Shown here: positions 26,501-34,719 of the stretch, piece after piece
Layout of the letters: each line of letters begins with the position of its first letter
Numbering within the stretch: the first letter of the stretch is position 1
Assembly: GCA_021772615.1 (NCBI GenBank)
Contig: JAJFLQ010000153.1
Coordinates: 1 to 58,329, forward strand
Direction: 5' to 3'
From: Verrucomicrobiota bacterium
Lineage (GTDB): Bacteria; Verrucomicrobiota; Lentisphaeria; JABSQK01; JAJFLO01
DNA length: 58,329 nucleotides
Notes under the pieces: generated by a model
The model's database searches: none
The model's input: the letters and a program-made list of their open reading frames with translations, nothing else
What the model was told of the DNA's origin: nothing
Position numbers and translations under genes: made by a program

Positions 26501-29137
26501 TCAAGCGTCGTTGCTGTTATTATCAGTGTGGCCGCGATTCGCCGTGAGACGAAACGGCTTGTTCATGGCACCGTCCGATTCACTGTCGATCACGGTGATC
26601 CCGCCTTCCAAATGGTGGTGTATCGCTCGGAAAAGGTCTTTCGATTGCACCGGTTTCTCAAGAAAACCGACGCAGCCTGCGTCCCGCGCCTTTTTGGCGA
26701 ACGACTGTCCTGCATTTGCTGTCAGGGCAATAATTGGGACATCACAGATCTCGGGGATTTCTTTTATCCGCCGCGCTGCTTCAAGGCCATCCATGATAGG
26801 CATACTGATGTCCATGAGTATCAGATCCGGTTTTTGTGCGGTTGCCAGCTCCAACGCCTCCTGCCCGTTCCGGGCGACGGCAACGTCGTGATTGTGAATA
26901 CTCAACATGTCCAGCAACACCGCCAAATTTGTCTGATTGTCCTCTGCCACCAATAGTCTTCGACTCGCCATATTTCCCGGTCTGCTACCGGCATAGAGGC
27001 CGCGAATCAGTCGTGTTTTTACAAATTCGGACTTCGCCAGCGGCAACTCGAACCAGAATGTTGACCCTTTGCCGAGCTCGCTGTCAACGCCGATTTTTCC
27101 TTTATGCATTTCCACCAGCCGACGTGTCAGCGCGAGGCCGATGCCGGTGCCGCCCAATTGTTCGTCGCGTGCCCGATCGGTCTGGTAGAATTCGGAAAAG
27201 ATCTTCTTGGTTTCTTTTTTGCCGATGCCAATTCCGGTATCCCGCACTTCGATTCTGGCAGTACCCGCTCCGACCTTGAAGGCGCGAACGTGTACCGATC
27301 CGCCGGTCGGCGTATATTTCAGTGCGTTCGACAGCAGGTTCAGCATGATCTGATTGAATTTGCGTTTGTCCGCGGTGATACTCGTCAGGTTGGGGTCGCA
27401 TTCGGTGCCTACCTCAAGTTCTCTCTTGCGAAACTGGCTGTTGAGCATATTCACCGATTGCGAAATCGTCAATCCTGGCGGGAACTCGGTAATCTCAAGC
27501 TCCATTTTTCCGGCGTCGATTCGGGCCAGGTCGAGAAGGTCCGTGATCAGCGACTGAAGGTGCTTGCCGTTGTCATTTATACGGCCGATGTAGGTTTGCT
27601 GCGTTTCATTCAGTTGACCATAAAATTCTCCGGCAAGCAGGTCGGTAAATCCGAGTATCGCGTGCAGTGGCGTTCGCAATTCGTGACTCATCGACGACAA
27701 AAACCGATTTTTGTGTTTGTTGGCTTCCTCGAGGAAGAGATTGGCCTTTTGCAAATCCTTGAGCGACTTCCGCAGTTCCTTGGTTTTGACCTTGACCGTG
27801 GCCTCCAGGCTCCGATGTTCTTTTGCAAGAACCAGTTGCGCGCGTCGTTGTTCGGTGATATCGCGAAATACCATCACCAGGCCAATTACATCTCCATCCA
27901 TGCCACGGAGCGCGGCGCCGTTCATGGAGAGGTGGCGGCGTTCTCCGCCGGGTGACGTTAACGCGACCTCACCGTCTACGCCTGAATGTTCGTCCGCCGC
28001 CAGGATGGTCGTCACCAGATCCGTGAGCCGCTTACCCGACGCCTCATCAATGAGGTGAAATACCGCCTCAATCTTGTGTCCAATTGCGTCGGCTTGCCGG
28101 CACACGCAGAGTGCTTCAGCAGCCTTATTGAGCATGAGAATATGACCGCCGGCATCGGCCGCAACGACGCTGTCCATGATCGAGCGGAGGATGACAGCCA
28201 GGTGTTCTTTCTCGGCAGCGAGCGCTTCTTCCGCCTGCCGGCGCATGGTAATGTCGGTTGCGACCCCCAGACATTGCCTGACCTTTCCATCACCGTCAAA
28301 AATCGGTCGCTTTATGGTCTGGTACCATCGTTTTTCGCCGGTTGCTACATTCAACCACTCTTCCGGGATCAGCTTGTCGGCCTGATTTCGAAACACTTCC
28401 ATCTCGTCGCGACGGAAATGTTTGATCTCTTCCGGATCCAGATTTACGTCTGCGTCCGTTTTTCCCAGCAAATCGGCTACGGTCGTTCCGAAAGCCTCCG
28501 CGAATGCCTGATTAACCAACACGAAGCGGCCGTCTGCGTCCTTCGCAAAAATCAGGTTCGGATTGATATCGATGACCTGGCGGAGAAAATTTCGTTGCTC
28601 CTCGATTCGCTTGTGCGACGTTTTGCGCTCGGTAATGTTGCGGATAATCACCAGGATCTGGTCCTTACGCAGTGCGATCATGCGAGCTTCGAAGTACGCA
28701 GGCTTACCCGACAAATCCATGGAATACTCGACGATTTCGCTATCGCCGGACTCTGCGATCGCTTTGATCGCGTGGGTAAAAGCGGCACTGCAGTCGTCGA
28801 GCGGCACGTCCTGAAAGCGTTTGCCGACGAGCGTGTCGGGAGGTGCATACGCGTCGGACGCCGTCCCACCACGGCAGTCAAGAATTCGGCCGGAATGGTC
28901 GATCCACATAAAGAGATCGGGAAACGCTTGAATCACTGCGCGCATTTCGGCGTTCATCTGGAGCAGTTCATCGGAGCTTAACTCCAGAGAGCGTTCCAGC
29001 ATCTCCCGGTCCTCGTCGAAATGCAGGTAAGAATCATTTACGGTTTCAAGGAACGCCTGCACCGCCTCCGGTACATCATCCAGGCTGCCGTATTGACGCA
29101 CCAGCTGACGCTTTAACAAACTGTGCAGCGGTTTCAT
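26501..29137 (-). CDS. Hybrid histidine kinase, FIST-partner type: coiled leader, PAS x3, HisKA, HATPase, REC
   Basis: 878 residues, no membrane segment. The first 70 residues, with QYGSLDDVPEAVQAFL and MLERSLELSSDELL, form a helical leader found on kinases that sit next to FIST sensor genes. Three PAS domains follow, the kinase core with SSMSHELRTPLHA, N-box NLLSNALKY and DTGIGI, and a C-terminal receiver with phospho-acceptor Asp in LILMDISMPIMDG and TANAG and EKPV switch positions. The start at 29137 overlaps the stop of the FIST gene (ATGA). Since that FIST gene is broken, the kinase may have lost its ligand-sensing partner while staying intact. Confidence 0.92.
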   Translation of the reverse strand: MKPLHSLLKRQLVRQYGSLDDVPEAVQAFLETVNDSYLHFDEDREMLERSLELSSDELLQMNAEMRAVIQAFPDLFMWIDHSGRILDCRGGTASDAYAPPDTLVGKRFQDVPLDDCSAAFTHAIKAIAESGDSEIVEYSMDLSGKPAYFEARMIALRKDQILVIIRNITERKTSHKRIEEQRNFLRQVIDINPNLIFAKDADGRFVLVNQAFAEAFGTTVADLLGKTDADVNLDPEEIKHFRRDEMEVFRNQADKLIPEEWLNVATGEKRWYQTIKRPIFDGDGKVRQCLGVATDITMRRQAEEALAAEKEHLAVILRSIMDSVVAADAGGHILMLNKAAEALCVCRQADAIGHKIEAVFHLIDEASGKRLTDLVTTILAADEHSGVDGEVALTSPGGERRHLSMNGAALRGMDGDVIGLVMVFRDITEQRRAQLVLAKEHRSLEATVKVKTKELRKSLKDLQKANLFLEEANKHKNRFLSSMSHELRTPLHAILGFTDLLAGEFYGQLNETQQTYIGRINDNGKHLQSLITDLLDLARIDAGKMELEITEFPPGLTISQSVNMLNSQFRKRELEVGTECDPNLTSITADKRKFNQIMLNLLSNALKYTPTGGSVHVRAFKVGAGTARIEVRDTGIGIGKKETKKIFSEFYQTDRARDEQLGGTGIGLALTRRLVEMHKGKIGVDSELGKGSTFWFELPLAKSEFVKTRLIRGLYAGSRPGNMASRRLLVAEDNQTNLAVLLDMLSIHNHDVAVARNGQEALELATAQKPDLILMDISMPIMDGLEAARRIKEIPEICDVPIIALTANAGQSFAKKARDAGCVGFLEKPVQSKDLFRAIHHHLEGGITVIDSESDGAMNKPFRLTANRGHTDNNSNDA

Positions 29138-29975
29138 ATGGCGGCTTCCGACAATGTCGTGATTGTCATTGTTTGATGGTGTAACTCGCATGCAGCGGCG
29201 GACGTGAGTGGCGAGATCTCGCCATATGAATAAGAACCTGTCAGCACCGTGTCGTCACCTATGATTTCGCGCACCGATTCGACTTCTTCTTCCGCTGTTT
29301 GAGCACCATTTTCCTGCCTACGCAACTGATACATATGGTCAACCCCGGTGATGTGGAACCGAGGGCTGCTTTTCCCGCGGAGGCGGCGGCCGCCTCGCCG
29401 TTGAGAAGCCGATTGAAGGGAGGCTGTTGGCATGTTCGCCGAGATAGGTCTTGTACAGATCGAGCGCATGTCTGCCGTCCAGCTCAAATAGGTTATTACC
29501 GTCAGCCCGCGTGATCATGCGCTCTGGGCCAAAGGGATGCCAGCCGCCGAGACAGCCGTAGCCGACGCGAATGTGGTCGCCGTAAAAACCCACTGCTGCG
29601 ATGGCATTTGAACGGATGGCGTCGTCGTCGCAAATGTATGTTTCTTCAAAACGGGCGCCGTTTCCGGCGAGACCGCCTGTCAACGACACGGACCCGGGTA
29701 AGTTCTCGGTGTAGCCCCCGCACCAGTTCGATACCGTTCACCTGCAGACCGCTCGACAGGACGAAGACGTGGACGAAACCGTCAACAGGGAGCGCTTCGG
29801 CAAGGACTTTGCCGGCGCTGCCGTTTGTCTCGGCAAGAGGTGCGAATGCATGCTCCAGTGTCGTGTGATCGAAGGCAATAGCCGAAATGGCAATGGCGTC
29901 GTCGTGAACGTTGGTATCGATGATTTCGCCGGCTGTCGAACAGCCAAGCATCAGCGCATTCGGATCTAACCAATG
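29134..29975 (-). pseudogene. Broken FIST sensor-domain gene
   Basis: FIST homology runs across three different frames. The first (about 29975 to 29700) has LMLGCSTAGEI and SGLQVNGIELVRGL; the second (about 29700 to 29430) has VSLTGGLAGNGARFEETY and GCLGGWHPFGPERMITRADGNN; the third (about 29300 to 29137) has TAEEEVESVREI and GSYSYGEISPL, ending in the standard CELHHQTMTITTLSE. The break near 29700 is a single-base change. Between the second and third blocks about 60 or more family residues are missing. The N-terminal 60 residues are missing too, since the Ser/Thr kinase gene ends immediately upstream. FIST proteins sense small ligands such as amino acids and pass the signal to an adjacent kinase. 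The multiple lesions argue for real decay rather than one base-call error. Confidence 0.8.
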
Positions 29976-29991
29976 CCGGTTAGCAGGATGC

Positions 29992-31161
29992 TTATTTGTT
30001 CATGAATATCCGGGTAATCGTCCGCGTGATAGTTCCCCTGGAGTCAGGGCCCATGTCCTGGTGTTCGTTGATGATATCCTCCACAGACTGTTTGATCGTG
30101 TCGGATGGTACCATTGAGCGCAAAACGCGCTTTACTTTTCTGATGTCGAAGCGTTTCTGCGGATCCTTGTCCATCATGATCTCAACGATATTCGAGATGC
30201 TCTTGGGAATTTCCTTACGTATCTTGCACGGCGGTACTAGCGGCTCGGAAATATGTTTGTAAATCATTTCCTCAACCGTGTTCGCTTCGAACGGATACTG
30301 TCCGACCAATGTGTGATAGAAGGTGGCGCCAAGGGAGTATACATCCGAGGCGAAGCTGGCAGATTCGGGCTCGAGTGCCTGCTCAGGCGCAACGTAAGCC
30401 GGCGTGCCGCAAAGCACGTTACGCTTGCCTTTGGTCGATTCTTCTTGAAAGCCGGACTTCAATGCGGCGATTCCGAGGTCCGCGAGTTTTACCTGTTTGT
30501 CCTTTCCGATCAGGATGTTCTCAGGTTTGATATCCCGGTGTATGATCTTGTGTCGGTGTGCCGTCTCCAGGCCGTCGGCGACGCACGCGATGATACGACA
30601 CGCTTCGATGGGTTCGATCGCACCGGAATTATTGATCAGGTCGATCATGGAAATGCCGTCGACATACTCCATTATGATGTACGGCAGTCCGCGATTCTCA
30701 AAATCCAGTACGCGAACGATGTACGGATTGCTGAGCTTGGCAAGCAATTGTGCTTCGGAACGGAATTGCTGCCGGAATTTCGCGATATTATGGCGTTTGT
30801 CGGGAAGGAAGATCTTCACCGCGACATTGACCTCAAGTGTGCGATGCAGCGCCTTGAATACTATACACGAGCTTCCCTTGCCGATACGTTCGAGCAGCTT
30901 GCACTTCCCGAGTATGGCGCCTTCTTTGGGCAGCTCCGGCGTCCCGTGCCACTGTGCGATAATAGTGTCGCTGGAAAACGGATTGTAATTCTTGATTTTG
31001 GAGGGATCGAAATCTTTTCGTATTTGATTGCGATCCACCGCGGCGAGCGGCTTGGGGCGGAAGGCGGGCGGCGCTTCGTCGCTGTCCGGGACTTCAGCCT
31101 CTTCGCTTTTCGCCGCGGCCTGCTTGGGGCGGTATTTTTTTCGTAGTCTGAACTGGCCCAT
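29992..31161 (-). CDS. Serine/threonine protein kinase, soluble (Hanks type)
   Basis: About 389 residues. The glycine loop IGKGSSCIVF (92-101), Lys116, HRDIKPEN with catalytic Asp210, the metal-binding DLG (228-230, in place of DFG) and GTPAYVAPE show a complete kinase. The first 80 residues are basic/acidic and disordered. There is no membrane segment or PASTA/TPR sensor; the C-terminal 55 residues beyond the fold contain a helical FDIRKVKRVLRSM stretch. It phosphorylates Ser/Thr on unknown targets. The next gene upstream on the same strand encodes an FHA-domain cyclase, whose FHA domain would bind a phosphothreonine, so kinase and cyclase may be functional partners. The start at 31161 has no strong ribosome binding site and is a best guess. 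Confidence 0.88.
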   Translation of the reverse strand: MGQFRLRKKYRPKQAAAKSEEAEVPDSDEAPPAFRPKPLAAVDRNQIRKDFDPSKIKNYNPFSSDTIIAQWHGTPELPKEGAILGKCKLLERIGKGSSCIVFKALHRTLEVNVAVKIFLPDKRHNIAKFRQQFRSEAQLLAKLSNPYIVRVLDFENRGLPYIIMEYVDGISMIDLINNSGAIEPIEACRIIACVADGLETAHRHKIIHRDIKPENILIGKDKQVKLADLGIAALKSGFQEESTKGKRNVLCGTPAYVAPEQALEPESASFASDVYSLGATFYHTLVGQYPFEANTVEEMIYKHISEPLVPPCKIRKEIPKSISNIVEIMMDKDPQKRFDIRKVKRVLRSMVPSDTIKQSVEDIINEHQDMGPDSRGTITRTITRIFMNK

Positions 31162-31477
31162 AATCGTGATATGACGGGTGATTGCCGATGTACCGTACGT
31201 AGCTCCTAACATTATCGAGAATGGGCCACGTATCAAGTGGTAACTGCACAAATTAATTGCGGACCGCCGGTGCCGGGATGCGGAATGAAACGGGGTGGGC
31301 TGCACAGCCTCTATGTAACGCGACGTATGCATCCATTCCGGGTTAACGTCTAGGGCATCGGATCGGATTGGCGATCAGCGAGAGCTGCATTCCTGCCTTG
31401 CGGGCTGCGACGACCACTGAATTCGCTGCACATGCTGGCACCAATGTGCCCGCAATAAATATGCCATTACGATGCGA
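31162..31477. other. No gene recognised (promoter region of the Ser/Thr kinase)
   Basis: This 316-base gap between the kinase start and the cyclase stop has no convincing reading frame on either strand. It must hold the kinase promoter if the two genes are not co-transcribed; I could not pick out a good -35/-10 pair. Confidence 0.4.
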
Positions 31478-32407
31478 TTATTGCAGAAAGCTGCGCAGGT
31501 GCGACAACCCCAGCACGCAGACATCGGATTCCGCGCTCTTGCCCTTTACCTGGATCGAGCGCTGACGGCTGTCCCAGAACCATCGCGGCAAGCTACGGTA
31601 ACTCCGGTCGTTCATGACAACGTCACATTTCAGCGTCTTCGTTGCCTTCTCCAACCGGAAAGCGAGATTTACGGTGTCGCCCATGGCGGTCTTGTCGGCG
31701 CCGATTCCGACGGCAGCCTGGCCGGCACAGATGCCGGCGCCGAGCAGCAATGGTTGTGGGAGTGCGGTGCATCGTTCGTGCAGACATCCGGTAAATTCAC
31801 ACACCGCCAAGGTTGTTCGGAGCGTCGTCGATACGACGTCGCGGGTGTCGCTATCTTCACCAATTTCCCACACGGCCATCACGCAGTCGCCGATAAATTT
31901 GTCGACGCGGCCCCCGTGCGATTTTACAATACGCTGAACCTCGTCATACCACGTCACCATTACCTCGCTCAGAACCTGAATTGGCAACGTTTCCGACAGG
32001 GCTGTGTAGTCGCGAATATCGGCAACCATGACGGTTATGTCCTGTATATCGGATGGGTTGCCGGCGATCGTTTCGGTACCCTTCCGGCTGTTACCCGGCT
32101 GCAGGTGCCGACGACTGCCGATGTGCTCGAACGTGATGATTGCGTCTCCGAGGCTGATGATATCGCCTGTCCGCAATGGCGTCGGACTACGAATACGGGA
32201 GCCGTTGATGAAGCATCCGTTTCGACTGCCAATGTCGAACAGTATGAATTGTTCGCTGCCGACACACCGGATCATAGCGTGATTGCGGGAGATTCGGGGA
32301 TCGCTGATGGCAATATGGTTGCCCGCGTCCCGTCCGACCGTCATGATGTCGTTACAGCACAGTCGTTCGTTACGCTCTCCGAAGAGTACATTCAGATAGG
32401 CAGCCAT
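31478..32407 (-). CDS. FHA domain-class III adenylate/guanylate cyclase
   Basis: 309 residues from the ATG at 32407. An N-terminal FHA domain (about 20-95) has VGRDAGNHIAISDPRISRNH and GSRNGCFINGSRI, the phosphothreonine-binding residues. The C-terminal cyclase homology domain (about 120-300) keeps both metal-binding aspartates (Asp130 in VMVADIRDYT, Asp174 in FIGDCVMAVW), Lys170, the transition-state pair Asn247/Arg251 in GDTVNLAFRLE, and Thr240 at the second base-selecting position, as in class IIIb adenylyl cyclases. It probably makes cAMP when the FHA domain binds a phosphorylated partner. Divergent from the TonB receptor gene across 201 bases. Confidence 0.92.
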   Translation of the reverse strand: MAAYLNVLFGERNERLCCNDIMTVGRDAGNHIAISDPRISRNHAMIRCVGSEQFILFDIGSRNGCFINGSRIRSPTPLRTGDIISLGDAIITFEHIGSRRHLQPGNSRKGTETIAGNPSDIQDITVMVADIRDYTALSETLPIQVLSEVMVTWYDEVQRIVKSHGGRVDKFIGDCVMAVWEIGEDSDTRDVVSTTLRTTLAVCEFTGCLHERCTALPQPLLLGAGICAGQAAVGIGADKTAMGDTVNLAFRLEKATKTLKCDVVMNDRSYRSLPRWFWDSRQRSIQVKGKSAESDVCVLGLSHLRSFLQ

Positions 32408-32608
32408 ACTGCGATCCACTTGAGAATTCTGATTTGGTAATCCATGCAATTGAATAGTTTGAGGGGTGAAACGATGGCGAATAATAGCCCATGATTGCTG
32501 CGGTATCAAGGCGGATTCACTACCTATTCCAGCATGGTTCGGGGCTGTCGGCAGTATCAGATGCCGGCACGGTGGCAATTGCGCGCTGTTATGGTAGTAT
32601 AGTACCCC

Positions 32609-34696
32609 ATGATACCGGATCGAGAGCGACTGCACATTTGTTTGCGGCGTTGGGCTGGCCATCTATGCGCGGCGCCCCGGCTGGCGCTTGCCTGCTTCGT
32701 TGTGGCAGCCGTGGATCTCGCCGCTCGTGACGTGACGAATGACGACGTGCTGAGATCCCTGTTGAGCGAAGAGGTGCGCTATGTGCGCGCCGAAACCGTG
32801 ATCTACAGCGTCTCCCGAAAGCTGGAATCGCAGTTTCACAGTGCTGCCGCCACTACAGTGATATCACGCGAGGTAATCGCGCGCTCCGGAGCGCGAAGCA
32901 TACCCGAGGTATTGCGCCTTGTCCCGGGTATTCATGTCGCCCGTATCAGCGCCAATCGGTGGGCCATAACGTCCCGAGGTTTCAACGGCAGGTTCGCCAA
33001 TAAACTCCTGGTGTTGATCGACGGTCGTTCAGTCTACACACCTTTGTTCAGCGGTGTGCACTGGGAGCAGCAGGACCTGGTGATGGACGACATCGATCGA
33101 ATTGAGGTCATACGCGGCCCGGGCGCGACGATCTGGGGCGCCAACGCGGTCAACGGCGTAATCAATATTATCACGCGGCAGGCACGGGACACGCACGGTG
33201 GATATGCGAGCGTGACGAGCGATTTCGACGATACCGACGTCGTGGATTTTCGCCTCGGCGGCGCTGCCGCAGAAGGCGTCGATTACCGGGTCTTTGGAAA
33301 ACTGGCGACGCACGATGCATTTGGCGATACCACGGAGACGCCGACTTCGGATGCATGGCGATTTGCGTCTGGCGGTTTTCGCGTCGATTGGACGGTGTCC
33401 GCTGCCGACCGGGTGACTGTACAGGGCGCGGCAGATAGAGGCTCCTTCACCACCGCCCAGGATGTTCCCTTCGATATGGCGACCGCTGCACCATTTTCAG
33501 CGCTGGTAAACGGCGATGACGATTACCGGTCTGTCCACGTTCTCACGCGGTGGGACCGCACACTGTCGGCCGACTCCCGGATGGCACTTGCCGCGTACTA
33601 CGAAAATCTCGATCGTCGCGAATTCGCTGATTTTGAGGAGGTTCGACACACGTTGAATGTCGAGTTTCAACATGACTTCCGCCTCGATACGGCGCATGAG
33701 GTCGGGTGGGGCCTTGATATTCGCATTACCAGAGATCGGTTCGACGACTCGGAGATATTTACGGTCGATGACAAGCAGCGCACGGACAGTCTGTTCAGTG
33801 CTTTTCTGCAGGATAAGGTGGCGATTGTAGCGGACAGAGCATTCATGATCCTGGGCGCAAAGCTTGAGCACAACGACTTTACAGGCGTCGAGGTGCAGCC
33901 CAACCTCCGGCTACTGTGGACACCGGCAGACGATCACGCACTGTGGGTGTCTGCCGCCCGTGCGGTGCGCACGCCGAGCCGCGTCGAAGACGGCGTCGGA
34001 ATCGTGCTTGAACGCTTCGGTGTACAGCAAGGCGGCGTATCGTCGGTGGTCACGCGCCGGTTTCTGGGTAATCAGGACTTCGACAGCGAAGAGTTGCTCG
34101 CGTACGAGATCGGCGCCCGGACCCGCATCAATGAAGCCTGCTCGATCGACATTGCCGGCTTCTACAATGACTATTCGAATCTCTTCAATGTCGACGTCAC
34201 CAGCGAAACGACGATGGCCGGCGCTGCTCGCACGACAACATTCACCGGGCATTCGAAGAACTCGATGTCGGCCGAGACCTACGGCGCAGAAGTGTCGGTC
34301 ATGTGGCAACTGCGCCGCTGGTGGCGTATCGCGGCGAATTACGCATTCATCGAGGTTCAGGAACACAATCATTCACGAACCATTTCAGACAGTGAAACGG
34401 AGACATCCGAAACGTCCACGCCCGAGAATCAGGCCAATCTGCAGTCATTTATGGACCTCCCGCGGAATCTGCATTGCGATGCAATCGCGTACTATGTCGA
34501 TTCCCTGCGCGACATAGACAGCTATGTGCGACTGGACCTCAGGCTCGCGTGGCAGCCGCGTGACGACATCGAATGGATTCTCGCGTTTCAAAATCTTCTC
34601 GATGACCGACACACCGAACACGGTCGCACGATCACCGGCACGATCAATTCCGAAATCAAACGGACCTGGTACGCGGGTGTTAAATTGCGATTCTGA
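32609..34696 (+). CDS. TonB-dependent outer-membrane receptor
   Basis: 695 residues. A signal peptide-like leader covers residues about 1-38 (LALACFVVAAVDLAA). The plug domain (about 75-190) has TTVISREVIARSGARSIPEV, SRGFNGRFANKLLVLIDGR, IDRIEVIRGPGATIWGANA and GVINIITR, the core BtuB/FecA-type signature. The remaining 500 residues show alternating beta-barrel strands and end in a C-terminal Phe. It imports a large or scarce ligand (chelated iron, B12 or a glycan) using TonB energy, but no cobalamin riboswitch, Fur box or TonB-ExbBD genes are visible to name the ligand. The TATAGT at 32598 lies too close to the ATG to be a standard -10 for this start. Confidence 0.93.
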   Translation: MIPDRERLHICLRRWAGHLCAAPRLALACFVVAAVDLAARDVTNDDVLRSLLSEEVRYVRAETVIYSVSRKLESQFHSAAATTVISREVIARSGARSIPEVLRLVPGIHVARISANRWAITSRGFNGRFANKLLVLIDGRSVYTPLFSGVHWEQQDLVMDDIDRIEVIRGPGATIWGANAVNGVINIITRQARDTHGGYASVTSDFDDTDVVDFRLGGAAAEGVDYRVFGKLATHDAFGDTTETPTSDAWRFASGGFRVDWTVSAADRVTVQGAADRGSFTTAQDVPFDMATAAPFSALVNGDDDYRSVHVLTRWDRTLSADSRMALAAYYENLDRREFADFEEVRHTLNVEFQHDFRLDTAHEVGWGLDIRITRDRFDDSEIFTVDDKQRTDSLFSAFLQDKVAIVADRAFMILGAKLEHNDFTGVEVQPNLRLLWTPADDHALWVSAARAVRTPSRVEDGVGIVLERFGVQQGGVSSVVTRRFLGNQDFDSEELLAYEIGARTRINEACSIDIAGFYNDYSNLFNVDVTSETTMAGAARTTTFTGHSKNSMSAETYGAEVSVMWQLRRWWRIAANYAFIEVQEHNHSRTISDSETETSETSTPENQANLQSFMDLPRNLHCDAIAYYVDSLRDIDSYVRLDLRLAWQPRDDIEWILAFQNLLDDRHTEHGRTITGTINSEIKRTWYAGVKLRF

Positions 34697-34719
34697 TCGC
34701 CGTGCGGGAGCTCTGCGAC

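Noticed and set aside
32598..32603. TATAGT as the -10 of the TonB receptor gene
   Set aside because: It would place the transcript start at or within the start codon, and no fitting -35 is seen.
32408..32608. Cobalamin riboswitch before the TonB receptor
   Set aside because: No B12-box-like sequence and too little space for the full fold.
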